Positions 11,850-23,212 of a stretch of DNA of 64,000 nucleotides are shown in pieces. This DNA comes from Hermetia illucens (taxonomy: Eukaryota; Arthropoda; Insecta; Diptera; Stratiomyidae), in NCBI RefSeq assembly GCF_905115235.1, contig NC_051850.1, forward strand, positions 7,473,841 to 7,537,840. The letters run 5' to 3'. The translations under genes were made by a program, and so were the position numbers. The notes beneath the pieces are model-generated. The model had not been told where the DNA came from, did no database searches, and was given only the letters and a program-made list of their open reading frames with translations. Each line of letters opens with the position of its first letter. Position 1 is the first letter of the stretch.

Positions 11850-12790
11850 TCAAACTCAGCAATTTTGCGCGAATTTACTGCTACTAACCAATAAAAACGG
11901 ATTTTTATTTTTGCCAAATTCGACTTTATTCTTCAAGATGGTTGCCTTCCATACCGATACAGCCTTTCTTATAAAAAACTTTGTCTTTAGCCTGAAGATG
12001 GGCCTCAGGTGCAGCAATAACTTCACCATCGGGGCCGAATCTTCTCCCCGGACTTGCGAACAAGTAGATGTCGGATGGGGCAATTCGGCATTATTCTGGT
12101 GAAACATCGGTTTTTTCTTCGCCAAGTGAGATCTTTTCTGCTCAATTGCATCAACCAATCGATTCAATATTTCAAAATTGTAGTCGGTGTTGATTGTCTG
12201 GCCCTTCGGACGAAAGTCCAAAAGCAAAATTTCGTGGATGTCCCAAAACAATGCAGTCATAACCTTACCTGCTGAGTTTTGTGTCTTCGGACGTTTTGAC
12301 TGGCTTTTATCTTTTCGTCTCCATTCGGCTGGCGCTCTTTTTGACTCCGGAGTATAATGATAAATCCACGTTTCATCCATTGTTATGTACCGACGCAAAA
12401 AATTCCTTTCTACTGTGTGTAAAGACCTCGAAACAGCGCTTTGAATCATTAATTGGCTGATGTTTTTGCTCGACTGTGAACAAAATTTTTTCATATCCAA
12501 ATTGTCAAGCACATTTTTGGACGTAGTGCCCTTTAATATTTTCAGGATCTTACCTATGCCCTCCAACTTCGCTCTACGATCAGACTTTTTGGATGTTTTC
12601 GGGCGCAGCCACTTCAATTGGATGACCTGAGTGCCGTGCGTCTTCGGTAGATGTTCCACCAAGTTTAAAGTTCTCATACCATCGGCAAGTGGTAGCTTTC
12701 GAAGGGAACTTTTCTGGGTAACATTTTTTCAACCATTTTTCAGCTTGAACGATATTTTTTCCCATTAATAGTGTTTGATTGCCACGCGAA
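11850..12790 (-). mobile_element. Mariner transposon, decayed transposase
   Basis: An N-terminal HTH part (12765-12580: EKWLKKCYPEKFPSKATTCRWYENFKLG) is followed by a long catalytic part (12677-11856). The catalytic part shows YITMDETWIYHYTPESKR (first Asp intact) and FWDIHEILLLDF. The second catalytic Asp of the HQDNA box reads HQNNA, and the third (SPDLAPSDY) is lost after a frame change. The element is therefore inactive. About 0.94 kb of a typical 1.3 kb is recognisable. It lies between genes A and B. Confidence 0.85.
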
Positions 12791-12839
12791 ATTAGGGTTT
12801 TTCCATCGTTTCAACAAACACAAATCTATCGTTGAGGAT

Positions 12840-13190
12840 ACAGGGAATCTTGAGTCCGCGTCTACTTGATTACGGACCGGGCCACTTGGGAAGCAAGTAA
12901 TTTGTTCTCTTGTGGTCCGTGGACTCCTCTTTTTAGGTTAAAAACCCAAGTTTATCAGAAAAGTTGATTGAGTGTTTCGACCAGGCCAGACGCTGCCTCA
13001 CCTGAATTAACAACGAATTTCACTTCAATACAATTCGAAATCATGTCGTGTTTGCGATTATATATAAATGGAGCGATTACCACCTGTCGTTACTTTCGGT
13101 CACGCTGCTCTCAGGGCAAAGGTGAGGCAGCGTCTAATGAGTTTCCTCTACCCTGGACGAAACTGTCAATCAACCTTTTTAGCTAAATTT
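12840..13190. mobile_element. Foldback/MITE-like element with about 60-bp arms
   Basis: The left arm at 12955-13000 (AAAAGTTGATTGAGTGTTTC ... GACGCTGCCTCACCT) is mirrored at 13118-13188 (AGGTGAGGCAGCGTCTAATG ... CTGTCAATCAACC). The left arm lacks about 19 bp relative to the right. Between them lies about 120 bp without coding potential. The upstream 12840-12955 part (GGACCGGGCCACTTGGGAAG, TTGTGGTCCGTGG) also recurs at 47420-47530. I see no gene from 13190 to 13740. Confidence 0.65.
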
Positions 13191-13739
13191 ATCATTAATT
13201 AACCTTCAATATCTCAAGAGCTTCTAGGCCTATTGCCATGAAATTTTTACGCGTATCTTCTTAGTTGGTTCTACCAAAAAAAAACAAGACAGTATGGTAA
13301 TCGCGCCACGAACTCTGTATCTCAGGACCTAATGACCCTTGTGCTATCCGAAATTTCACAATAATCAGCTACCCAGAGTAGTTTCACCCAATGAAACTAG
13401 AATTCAATGTCCTCAATTTAATTTGACTATCGCTGTAGACTGCGATGCGCTTGCCCTTCAACGATTCGTCAATCATCCAGGTTGCTGCCCTTCGCATAGC
13501 ATACAATTCAACCAGAAAAACAGTTGATTATTGTTTTAGGGAAGGAGAAGCGTACTTCTCGTTTTTACTCGAGAGGTAGGAGGTACATTCCTGCTCCAAA
13601 ACCCTGTTGTGTTTTTGAGACTTCGTATATCTTGCCACGCACTTTTTGGGAATTCCTAGTTTTCTCTGCATTTCAGTATAATTTCATATCTTCTGCTAAA
13701 CAAAATTTTGTGGACCTGAGAATCAGAGAGATTCAGTTC

Positions 13740-14220
13740 TCCTAATACTCTGCGCCCTTACATAGATCTAAGACCTAAGTCCCCATGTCGAAGAAACGGT
13801 CCGCCCGCATAGCCCATATGTTGTAAGAGCTCGTTACATCTTTACTACATATTTGTTCCAAGGAAGTTTCTTGTCTAGAATAGCTCTCAGATATTTCACT
13901 TCGTCACTTCTGTTGTTAGGTAGTGATCAATAACCCCCTCAGCACACAGTAATCTCTTTGATTGCAGATACCGCCAGTTCTCCTCCTCCCACTTCTGTCA
14001 CCTGTTCTCCCGAAGAAGGGTTCTTCCAAGTGAGTCTGTACAGACTCAACTCCGGAATTTGTCAAAGTCCCATCGTGTTTTCTAGGAGACCCCAACTTGG
14101 CCGACTTATCCTTTTAAGGACTCGGCACAACCTGGAAATCTCTCTTTCCCTTCCAAATTCTTACAGTATGCACTAAAGGAGTCTCGTTTCGAATGTTTTA
14201 TAAGACTTTTATATTTACGC
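13740..14220 (-). mobile_element. Rearranged LINE RT fragment
   Basis: The minus strand at 13915-13750 reads LRAILDKKLPWNKYVV and TVSSTWGLRS, the post-catalytic RT region (YLGVILDxKLxWxxH). The bases 13895-13955 and 13975-14200 match 24870-24935 and 25455-25645 respectively. It is therefore a second, internally deleted copy of the LINE at 24740-25850. Confidence 0.6.
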
Positions 14221-14239
14221 TCCGACTTATGGAAATTTA

Positions 14240-14625
14240 ACTAGTCTTCGGTATTAGATCAGTTGCGTCCATATAATCGGCTCCCCTTCCGTTTTTCCTG
14301 GTGGAGGCGCAATCGAAGGTTCGGACAGGTTATATTTAGTCTGTAGTCCCCTCTCCTTTGTGGTTGAAGTTTCCTTCTGCTGATCCTTTCTCTCCCCCTT
14401 TCTGGAAGAATTAGGCAACAGTGTCACCGAAAGATCAGCTGTAGTCACTTTTGCAGTTCCTCTCGATAAGGGAGCTGTTATATTCCCCTTTCTGGTTAAC
14501 CGTGCCATAGACACAGGGTTCAGGCTTTTTTCTGAAATGGAGAGCATGTCATCCACAAATTTCTGCGTTTGCTTTAAAATACGATCATGATGATCGGTAC
14601 GCAGGTCTGTTCTTATTTTGAATTT
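14240..14625 (-). mobile_element. Possible LINE ORF1-like segment
   Basis: An open stretch of about 100 codons (14556-14254) is rich in Ser, Thr and Lys (SSRKGERKDQQKETSTTKER). It directly abuts the LINE fragment to its left and has the low-complexity look of a LINE ORF1 N-terminus. No domain is recognisable. The bases 14625-15270 upstream of gene B hold nothing I can identify. Confidence 0.3.
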
Positions 14626-15271
14626 GAAGATATTTGTTTATAGTGTTTTATAATGCCTAAACAGTTAAATAGCATCCACAAATAATTTTTACATGCAACT
14701 TTACTATTAGGTGACATATTTCAAGAGCTATTTGTTTTGGCACTCATAACCACTGCTTCCATATTCTTTTCATTTCGAAGAATAATTCTCAACTCATGCA
14801 AACTTCTATCTACCAGTACTCGTTTGTTGTGATCTTTTAAAAAGTAAGTTTATTATGTATAAGGTCCGTATAAATTTTGAAAGGAAAATCTTATAATTGA
14901 ATACAAATAAACATATTCAAAAAATGGAACACTCTTTGTCCGATAATACCTTTGCCCCACTGTAAATATTATCATAAAAAAAGATTTCGTATACAGAGGA
15001 TAATAAATTTGAAATAGATCATCCAGGATGAGATCTCACATGAAACTGCAGTCTAGGGTGAATTCGATTTCGTAGTGCAATCAGGCTACACAGTTTCGAA
15101 TCTTCATCGGCAAATCAAACGTGAGACCTAAAGGTGTACTCCACCTTTGTTTCGAGCTAGCTAACCGTCCACCGTCACCTACCTCACACAAATTTCCCTA
15201 GGTAAAAACCACGCGTCAACCTCGGAAGAAGAAGAAAATGTTTTCTTTGGTAGTGACGTCTCCTATTTTCT

Positions 15272-15644
15272 GTGGAAGATTTATTACTCAAAATAAAGCC
15301 TTTGAACGTGAATTTGATATCTGTACTGAATTCGGGAATCCCGGCAGAGGTTGAATCACAACAGGAAATTATAGAAACGTTGCTAGAAGGCGATGAAGCT
15401 GTGGGTGGTAATCAAGGTTCTTCAAGCGTCGACCTGAGAGCGAAGTGCGGACGTATCCTGATATCACTCACTGGAAAATATTTCGCAGTTTGCGACGCTT
15501 GTAACTCTCGTTTTGGCGGTATGGATTCATTAAGCAAACATCTAAAGGAACCCCGCTCGGACTGTTGTGTACGGGAGGATAGCTGTTTTGAAATTACGGC
15601 CAGGGAGGAAGTCGCTTCCAGCAAAGACGCAATTGAAGAGAAAG
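15272..15644 (+). CDS. Zinc-finger gene B, exon 1 (no ATG start)
   Basis: The frame is open from the TGA at 15254 to the donor AAAG|GTAATTA at 15644 and ends in phase 1. Alignment with gene A exon 1 (VLNSG, then CGRILISLTGKYFAVCDAC) puts the relatives' ATG at 15308-15310, which here is GTG. No in-frame ATG precedes it, and the next is at about 15520 inside the finger (GGMDSLSKHL). The finger has CxxC and one His, and the second is replaced (HLKEPRSD). Either a near-cognate start or an unseen upstream exon is used, or the gene has lost its start. Confidence 0.65.
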
Positions 15645-16594
15645 GTAATTATTAGAGTATTGCATAGAGAATGAATTTGAATTATGGAACACGCACTTGA
15701 AGCCCTCGTTAACGGATAAACTATGTGGTTATAAGGACGATCTCAACACCAAGGCACATTCTGATAGTGCTTCCAGTTTGCTGTTTAGTTTAGCATTTCT
15801 ATGACTCTCGTCACTATATCCTCGCCACAATTTTGGAGTAACGCGCATTCATCATTTTAACATGGTACCATTGGTAGTGTGTCCTCTAAATTGAAAATTT
15901 ATGTAAGATCAGTTGAAATTCATTAGACAGGATGTGTGTATGCAACCAGATCGCGCAGGGGTTAAGCAGTGGCCAACCAAGGTGTCATTATTCAATGTTT
16001 CTAGGGAATATTCGGTTGCGTTATTGTCCATGGGAAGAGTCTTTAGCTACTAAGAACTTTCTGGCGAGGACGATTAAGAACAAGTTGGCTGCTATGAGCT
16101 AAAAACAAGAGCGAATTTCCAGAAAAGTTTTCTGCGTGGATGTTATTTGTAATTTCTTAGATCGCTTCGGTAATGTTTCACAATAGCACCGCTAGTGAGC
16201 AAGTGGAGTTAATAATTCGAAATTTTGTTGTGAGTTTATTTTGTCTCTTGCTGTCCTGGCATACTAGCTATTTCGCTACTTGATTGGGTCCGCTTTGACC
16301 TCATTGGAAATTTGGGTAGTTCTACCAAGTGTTCTTCATTTCCTCTCTTAAACAATGACTTGTGGGAGACGACCTCCCTGCTCGAATGCTACTTGTCACC
16401 TAAATTTGTAAATTTAGGGCACGATAGCACCCCCCTCCCTCCATCTGATCAAATCTGCCCGGGATTAAAAACAAAATTTCTCTCAAAATTCACAAATCAA
16501 ATTTCTACAAACTGAACATCACTTCGATGGGTCATTTCCAGGACACAAGCACAAGTCGGCAGTCACAGAAAGACTCCTTCACGGGCGCCGGTGT

Positions 16595-17875
16595 TATATT
16601 GGATTGGGGAAAAAGTAATGTCGTATTTGTGATCAAATTTTAACGTTTTATTTAACATACTTAGAATTATCCGATTTAAGTCAGATATGCGCCGTTTTGT
16701 TCACAAACTTATTGCCATTTAGGAGGCAACTCCATTAATCCCTCATCTTTATTTGCAAAAAACTCAGACAGCCAGTTTTCGCAAGCCTCTTTTGACCCGA
16801 ACTTAGTAGCACCAAGAGCGTTTTGCATGGACCGGAAGAGATGGTAATCACTTGGTGCCAGGTCCGGACTATAAGGTGGGTGCAATAGGACATCCCATCC
16901 GAGCTCCCGTACCTTCTGGCGGGTCATCAAAGATGTGTGAGGCCGAGCGTTGTCCTGGTGGAACAGAACACCATTCCTATTGACCAATCCTGGCCGCTTC
17001 TGGTCAATCGCCTGCTTCAAACGGTCCAGTTGCTCACAGTAGAGGACCGAATTGAGGCTCGGGCCATAGTTGAGCAGTTCATAGTGGATGATTCCCTTCC
17101 AATCCCACTAAACACACAGCAAAACCTTCCTGGCCCTCAATTCGGGTTTGGCGATGGTTTGGGCCGGCTCGCCGCGCTTTGGCCACGGTGTTTATCGCTT
17201 GAGATTTTCATACGTGATCCACTTCTCATCACCAGTCACCATCCGCTTCAAAAGTGGATCGAATTCGTTCCGTTTCAGCAGTGCATCGCAGGTGTTGATT
17301 CGGTCCAAGAGATTTTTTTCCGTCAACTCGTGTGGCACACAAACATCCAGCTTTTTTTTGGAATTCAGTCTTCTGCAAATGGTTCCAAACGGTTTTATGG
17401 TCCTTACTCAGTTCCTGGCCAATCGAGCGAATGCTCACATGCCGGTCTACTTGGATGATTTCGACGATTTTATCGGTTTCTACGACGATTGGCCTACCAG
17501 TGCGGGGTGTATCTTCGACATCCACTACACCAGAACGAAATCAATCGAACCAACGCTGTGCTGTGCTAATCGTTACAGTATCAGACCCATAAACTTCGCA
17601 AATTTTTTTGGCCGCCTTTGTTGCATTTTTACCTCTCAGGAAGTAAAAATGTAAAATATGACGAATTTCGTCCTTGGTGGACCCCATTTTTGACGCGCTA
17701 TAACTTGAGACTGAATCTTACGATCATAAAACTGTCAAAGAGCCACCTGTAGCCCAGATTGTCGTTTTCAAATCGCCGTATAGTATGACCCGATACGATA
17801 AGTACAACACAAGATATGTTTAAGTGTCGCCATCTATTGACAAAATACGACATTACTTTGGTTACTACTGGTCAC
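16595..17875 (-). mobile_element. Mariner element, near full length, decayed
   Basis: The ends share an imperfect inverted repeat. The left end has GGGAAAAAGTAATGTCGTAT, and the right end, read on the minus strand, has CCAAAGTAATGTCGTATTTT. The interval is about 1.28 kb, the usual mariner size. Minus-strand pieces give HTH motifs (VEDTPRTGRPIVVETDKIVE, SIGQELSKDHKTVWNHLQKT) at 17525-17229. The catalytic end at 17020-16709 has FHQDNARPHTS and YSPDLAPSDYHLF, so the second and third Asp are kept. The frame is broken between these parts. It lies in intron 1 of gene B. The preceding 15645-16590 shows no feature. Confidence 0.88.
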
Positions 17876-17879
17876 GGCT

Positions 17880-18350
17880 TAAGCTGTTGCTTGCGCGACC
17901 TATGTGAAGTTGCAAATCCCGGCTTCACAATCACCCCCTGCTCAACGCTGGTCGCGAGCAGAATGTAACACGCTTCGCTGTAGATTAATCTCTTGGCGTT
18001 GGTAGCGGCGAGAATTGTCGAATGGATCGGGCGTTTGGCGACAACGAAATCTTCGATGCAAGTCATACCTCAAACATCAATAAGAGATGTTGAGAGCCTC
18101 TACTATCTCCTCAATGCCAACATGACGATTTTCGAGCACAAACTTCTTATTTTCGATGTTATTGTCTTTAGCAGTGGTGAATGGACGGTTTGTATGGGGC
18201 AAGCTTTCTGCGACCCCACGATCCTCACTTAATGCTTCGTGCCACTCCAATATTTGGAATCTCAATAAAGTAGACTTTCCAAAATACTTCTGCAATATTT
18301 TCGATGATAATTTCAAGCAAACGCGTTGTTCTCAGTTTTCTAAACCAATT
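17880..18350 (-). mobile_element. Mariner N-terminal fragment (second subfamily)
   Basis: Residues encoded at 18316-18077 give LRFQILEWHEALSEDRGVAE, SLPHTNRPFTTAKDNN and RHVGIEEIVEALNIS, the paired HTH of mariner transposases. The catalytic half is absent. The fragment abuts the right end of the neighbouring mariner and differs from it in sequence, so the two are separate insertions. Confidence 0.7.
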
Positions 18351-18514
18351 TAACGATAAGCGCCGCCATACTGCAAACGGCTGTAATCTGTAATCAGACC
18401 GAACCTTGCCGATGCGGACCGATCTTTGCTGACCTTAAATCTTGTACATTGAAGCTGCGTGCCGGCCGCAGCTTCTCTCATCCGCATTCCGGACACAACG
18501 GAATTGTGTTTCGG

Positions 18515-18605
18515 CCTTATAGTGTACCGTTACGGTCTTGAATGAAGTACTCTCACACACCTCAAAGCCCTGATCCAATGTTTGGTGTTGCGCCAACGAT
18601 TATTA
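18515..18605 (-). repeat. SINE-like repeat, copy 1
   Basis: The segment around GTACCGTTACGGTCTTGAAT and CCCTGATCCAATGTTTGGTG is the reverse complement of 37700-37785 (GTTGGCGTAACAATCCAATTGG...). The family appears as short copies without coding frames. A related tail (ATTCACAGCTGAGTCGACTG) occurs at 47595-47615. Confidence 0.55.
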
Positions 18606-18660
18606 TTATTAAACTCGTCCAATTTTTTTATGCAGTGAAAATCGCAGACAAATTAAATAA

Positions 18661-18790
18661 ATGGCTGCTAAGCCCACATTAATGGACTCGCTCAAACTTC
18701 ACATAAATGTCAATGAAAGTTTTGCCAATCTAGAAAAAATTACCGATTCGGTTTGCAAGTGCGATTTTTTAGGTTCGTTTCACATATATA
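18661..18790 (+). other. Unassigned short open stretch with good start context
   Basis: AAATAAATGGCT opens a frame beginning MAAKPTLMDSLKLHINVNES with a host-like composition. After about 40 codons it becomes hydrophobic and intron-like near a weak donor (TTAG|GTTCGT). No downstream partner exon was convincing. It lies within intron 1 of gene B. On the other strand, 19412-19200 has an open stretch starting MSSGLGANIAKTNEDEATRM that is also unassigned. Confidence 0.2.
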
Positions 18791-19689
18791 CGGTTCTATT
18801 GGGTACGGTTTGTTTTCAGTTGCAACGGAAATTTTGGATATTTGGATTTCTTCTGAAACCCGCATTAGTTGCGTAGTGAATGCTGGTTGTGCACAACACT
18901 TTCTTTTAGATTACTTTCGGTAATCGCCCATTTTACCAAGAAACTGCGACAATTTAACTTTAACTTCTTTGCTCGGTGATGTTGCCTAATATTTGCACAT
19001 TCGTAGGGGCAATGATAAGATTAAAGGGAATCCTTTGTTGTGGTAAGCAGACTGGTGAACAGCTTCATTTAAAGGATCCCATTGGGAATACAGAAAACCT
19101 GTCTAAAGTCAGCAGAGGATTTCATAAATTGCGAAAAAACAAAATGCATAGGGGATTCAAAAAGAGGAGCACAGGACATAACGAGAGTCGATGACTACCA
19201 TCAGTTTCGTAATTTCCTTCTTCTCCACCAACTGGAAGCTTGAAAAATATTCGCCGGCATCTAAAGTCCTCATTAGGCGTGAAGCAGGTACAGTGAACTC
19301 TATTGTTAAGAGGTGTGCCATCCGTATCAAATACAAGAAAGCCGCTACTTTTCATCCTAGTTGCCTCGTCTTCATTTGTCTTCGCTATATTGGCACCTAG
19401 ACCAGAGGACATGGCAATACAGAAAATTACGGCGGATAATCTTTTGAATTTCTTGGGAGAGAGGTTGATCTGAGAGTTGTCAATTTGTTTGTTTGTTTTG
19501 ATTTGATTTACATGCGGTTTGTGTGGTGTCTAGTCTTGAACAGCAAATACAATAAGATTAAACTCAAAACAAGTGTTGTTTCTTCACCTTCTTCATCTGG
19601 ACCTTCATATTAGCTACACTGTATACCATAGGAGTCCAGATGCTGGCAGCGAACGTTCTGGACGAAATATCATCTGTACTCTGAGTTAG

Positions 19690-20060
19690 GTTAATCACAC
19701 ATGCTCAAGAATATTGTTTATCCAGAAAGCAATCTGTTTAATGTTACTGTTCTTGAACGTAATGGCTCTTGAGTTTGAGTCCCCCGCATCTACTTACAAA
19801 CTCACCCTGCACACTGAGGCACTGCAGTTTCCTTACCATACGAACGATTATTGAGAACTCGTCCACCCATTGATAAGAGTTGGCTGCATCAGCAACTTTT
19901 GTGTGCAGTAATCGGATGTATAAATTGAATAGCGCAGTGCTGAGGGCACAGCCCTGAGGTACACCAGTCGAGCACGAGTGTCAAGACAGTCGCTCAGTTT
20001 ACTTCTACATCTACATCTCCGGGACCTCCATATTAAATGCGTTGTAGCGTGCATTGCTAG
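19690..20060 (-). mobile_element. LINE RT fragment
   Basis: The minus strand reads STGVPQGCALSTALFNLYI near 19985-19925. This is RT motif B (GxPQGxxLSPxLFNxYI) of Jockey/R1/I-type LINEs. The downstream frame is broken and the catalytic YxDD box was not found. Confidence 0.7.
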
Positions 20061-20219
20061 CAGACTCTGGAAACTCAGGGCAATCCCAATGGTCTAAGCC
20101 ACACGCATGCTGAGCTTCAAGAGGGATTTCGCTCTGGGTTTTCCAGCCAGAGCAGAGTGAGAAATCGCCGACACAATATTCTTTACTGACGAATGATCTA
20201 CAGAGTCGATGCGGGAGTC

Positions 20220-20640
20220 TTATTGGGTAGGCACAGTGTAGGCGAGTTCTACGTCTTCCAGGATTCGCCAGTGAATTTTAAGTGGAGATACATGCGATAC
20301 CGGAACCTTTGGATGGCTGGGACATGATCCGAGCCTAAGGTATTACATAGTCATTCTGTTCAAAAGCCAGGCGAATATTATGGCTTTGAACTTAGTTGTG
20401 ACTTCCTCCAGGTCGGTGAGACAGTGCATATGCGCGTTGAATATTCTGGCCGCACACCCAGGGTCAGGTTCCTCTGGGCTCCTGGTCTTAGGAACATAAA
20501 GCGGATTGCGCCGGCTGACATACTGTGACTACCTGCACTAAGTCAAGAAGGAACTAGCCCTCCTAGAATAAGACCAAAACGCGAGAGCTTATATCCTATT
20601 CTAAATCTTGGAGCCACTTGCAGCATATCACTTTGAAGTA
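20220..20640 (+). mobile_element. I-clade LINE RNase H fragment
   Basis: The order of landmarks GTGGAGATACATGCGATACC, GGATGGCTGGGACATGATCC and the peptide TKSRRN..PS.NKTKTREL parallels the copy at 26640-27090. Several stops interrupt it. It sits next to a mariner remnant in intron 1 of gene B. Confidence 0.55.
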
Positions 20641-20930
20641 AGATAAACGATAACCAATCCAGCATCAACGACCAGGAAAATTTTGCTGTGTGTTTAGTGG
20701 GATTGGGCAAGGAAGTATCTATTATGAGCTCCTCCCCGAGCGCGAAGCTGGCACTAAGGGATTATTATCTAATCGTGTCAATGGCAAACGTTTTTGCTCG
20801 TCAAAAATTCGCCTCAAGAGAGGATTATGAAAATCAACTGTCTCAGTTATTTTCAATAGGGTCGAGGGCATTTATGTGAGAGATATAGTGCAACCAGCGT
20901 GAAAATGAGAACAAGATGTTGAATAAACAT
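20640..20930 (+). mobile_element. Internally deleted mariner remnant
   Basis: WDW.R/KYLLW-like residues (second-domain entry) are joined almost directly to a LAxRDYYLIVSMAN and KFASREDYENQLSQLF stretch. The latter corresponds to LAPSDYHLFRSMANAL and RFxSxEDxExWLxxFF of mariner transposases. About 60 codons that should contain the second catalytic Asp are missing. Confidence 0.65.
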
Positions 20931-21088
20931 ATTTGAACTAATTCGAACTAAATATGTTAATAAAAACCTTCAATTCCAACCAACCAAAATTATACCCTGG
21001 ATTAAACCTTATATAAAATTTACACATTTCAATCTTTGTTACTTGGAGTGCATTATATGTTGTATCTTTATTACTTTTCCTCTGACAG

Positions 21089-21472
21089 AAATAACCGTAA
21101 CAAAAACCGATGTAACTTGTCCTCCGAAAAACACCATTCCTAATAAATTTGTCATCAATATTTCCGACAACATCGTTGCGAAGGATAACCATGATCAAGC
21201 CGAACCTCAACATTCCAAAGTATCTTCGATAATATCAAGAGAACCTACAGTGATACTAACCAACGAATCTAACGAAGATAAACAGTTAGACATTATCTAC
21301 GATCATCAGTTAGACTCCAGAAAAGCCTTAATGCAACATAGGAGCTCTCATAAGGAGCTGTTTCGTCGGCCCAAGAGACCTCGTTTGCATTCTAACAAGG
21401 AAGAGAGTACATCAAACGAATCTGGAACAAAGGACGAGTTGAATATTGGAAATTATAAGGACCAAGGATCAG
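21089..21472 (+). CDS. Zinc-finger gene B, exon 2 (finger lost)
   Basis: The exon is 384 nt, phase 1 at both ends (acceptor TCTGACAG|AA, donor GGATCAG|GTAAGA). It aligns with exon 2 of genes A and D. The finger has lost its metal site: where relatives have FCITCDRQ, gene B reads LDIIYDHQ, so both Cys are gone while the His pair (HRSSH) stays. The psi-K-x-E position reads GTKDELNIGNYKD. The frame is open and the exon boundaries are intact. Confidence 0.8.
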
Positions 21473-21587
21473 GTAAGAATCCCCATTGGAGGAATCCTTA
21501 GCTACTTGACGTATATAAGCGCAATTGTTAATTCTAGTGACTTTAACAAGCCCAGGATACTAACTTCTATTTATTTTTGTTCATCAG

Positions 21588-23212
21588 CAAAACAGAAGGA
21601 GGCATTCCCGAGTCCATACCCTTCTCGTTCGGAATTCTTGGAGAGCAGCTGTAATAATATGCAACCCAAGCCTGTCACATCAATTGATGCAAATACTCAA
21701 CAACTGAACGTGGCTGGACAAAAAGGAGAAACCTCGGGAGAAAGTGTTCAAAAATCTGAATCAGAGAAGGACCAAGAAATGAATGTGAGCTTTGGCACGT
21801 TGATAAAGGCTTTTTTGAGTCATGATTATCATCGGACGCCACCAATTAAAGCTTTTGCGATAATGGGCATTGATACGCGGCCTATTCATCAGCAAGGATT
21901 GATGAAGGTTGCGGATACCCCATCAGAGGATGCTACTCATAGCGAAAAATCATCGCCTTGCGAAGGAAGCAGTCGCCAATGTGCAAGTGAGAAAGACCAC
22001 GATCTGGTTCCAAACTCCAGCGAATCGGTTATAGGCAAACGTACTGAATGTGAACCAAATAAGATTGGAAACTCAACTGAAGTTGAATTGGCCAAGAAAA
22101 ATGGAAAAGTGATATTTGCAGCTAAACCTAAGTTCGATGACGAAAGACAGTTTTGCATTACATGCAATCGTCAACTGGATTCCAAAGAATCATTCAGACT
22201 CCATAAAAATAGGCATAAAAGACAAATTCGTATGTGGAAGCTTCGGAAAGGATGGGAAATCAAACGGGCGTCCATAACCATCGTATTTTCCCAGAACCCA
22301 GAATTCGACGAACAAAACAATTTTTGTACCACATGTAATCGGGGATTCCCCTCTCGAATAAGTTTTAAGACTCATAAAAACTCACATTGGGCTGAGATTC
22401 GTAAGAAACGTGTCCGCTCTGAAGTCACGTTTTCTTGTGAATTGTGCTCTGAACAATTTAAATCGAAATTTTCCCTAAGAGAGCATGTTGTGACGCAGCA
22501 CGGAGATAGGATTCCAAAATCCTTAGAAGGCGATCCAACATACCTTAAATGTCGTTTTTGTCACAATCAATTTGAGAAACCAACGGAACGGTACCTGCAC
22601 GAAAAAAGTCATGCTAACGAACAAACTCCGTATCGATGCTCACTATGTGCCCAGTCTTTTCCCAGGAGTTCGGGTCGTAGAAATCATGAGCTATTTCACA
22701 GAGAAAATGGGCCCGTTTTCTGCTCGCACTGTCCCAAAGCCTTCAGGATTCAGGCGCATCTTGATCGTCATACTAAACTTTTCCATTCTCTGACAAAATC
22801 CTTTTCATGTGAATACTGCAACAAATCCTTCCGCAGGAACTCGTATCTTGTTCACCACAAATTTAGTCATTCAAGACCTCATAAATGTGACGAATGTGGC
22901 AAGCGATTGGCTCAACTACGAAGTTTGCATAGACATAAGAAAAGACACGCGAATCAACGAAATCATAAATGTGAAACTTGCGATAAATTGTTCTCCAGTA
23001 CCAGCGATTTACAACGTCATATGACGGTACATCTGGATGTGTGGTTTCAGTGCCCCAACTGCGAAAGACGGTATAAGGAGAAGAACGATATGACGGCTCA
23101 TTTGGAAACACATGGAGGCGAGGATACAAATGACGGTACAATTTGTGACGATAAATTCACTCAGGGAAGCGGATTGCATCCTCAGTTGCAATCCCATAGT
23201 GATAAGTTATAA
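21588..23212 (+). CDS. Zinc-finger gene B, exon 3: ten C2H2 fingers
   Basis: The acceptor TCATCAG|CA joins in phase 1 after a 115-nt intron. An acidic/Ser-rich region precedes ten fingers in the same order as one block of gene A: FCITCNRQ, FCTTCNRG, CELC, CRFC with FEKPTER, CSLC, CSHC, CEYC, CDEC, CETC and CPNC. A degenerate end (CDDKFTQGSG) and TAA follow. All Cys/His pairs of the ten fingers look complete, so this part seems maintained although exon 1 lacks an ATG. Counting from the GTG at 15308 the product would be 781 residues. No clear poly(A) signal was seen nearby. Confidence 0.88.

Noticed and set aside
15238-15340. ATG at 15238 as the start of gene B
   Set aside because: It is in a different frame from exon 1 and reaches a stop within about 40 codons.
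18661-19412. Small intronic gene inside intron 1 of gene B
   Set aside because: Both strands have short host-like open stretches (MAAKPTLMD..., MSSGLGANI...), but neither shows convincing donor/acceptor pairs or a known domain. Kept only as an unassigned low-confidence feature.
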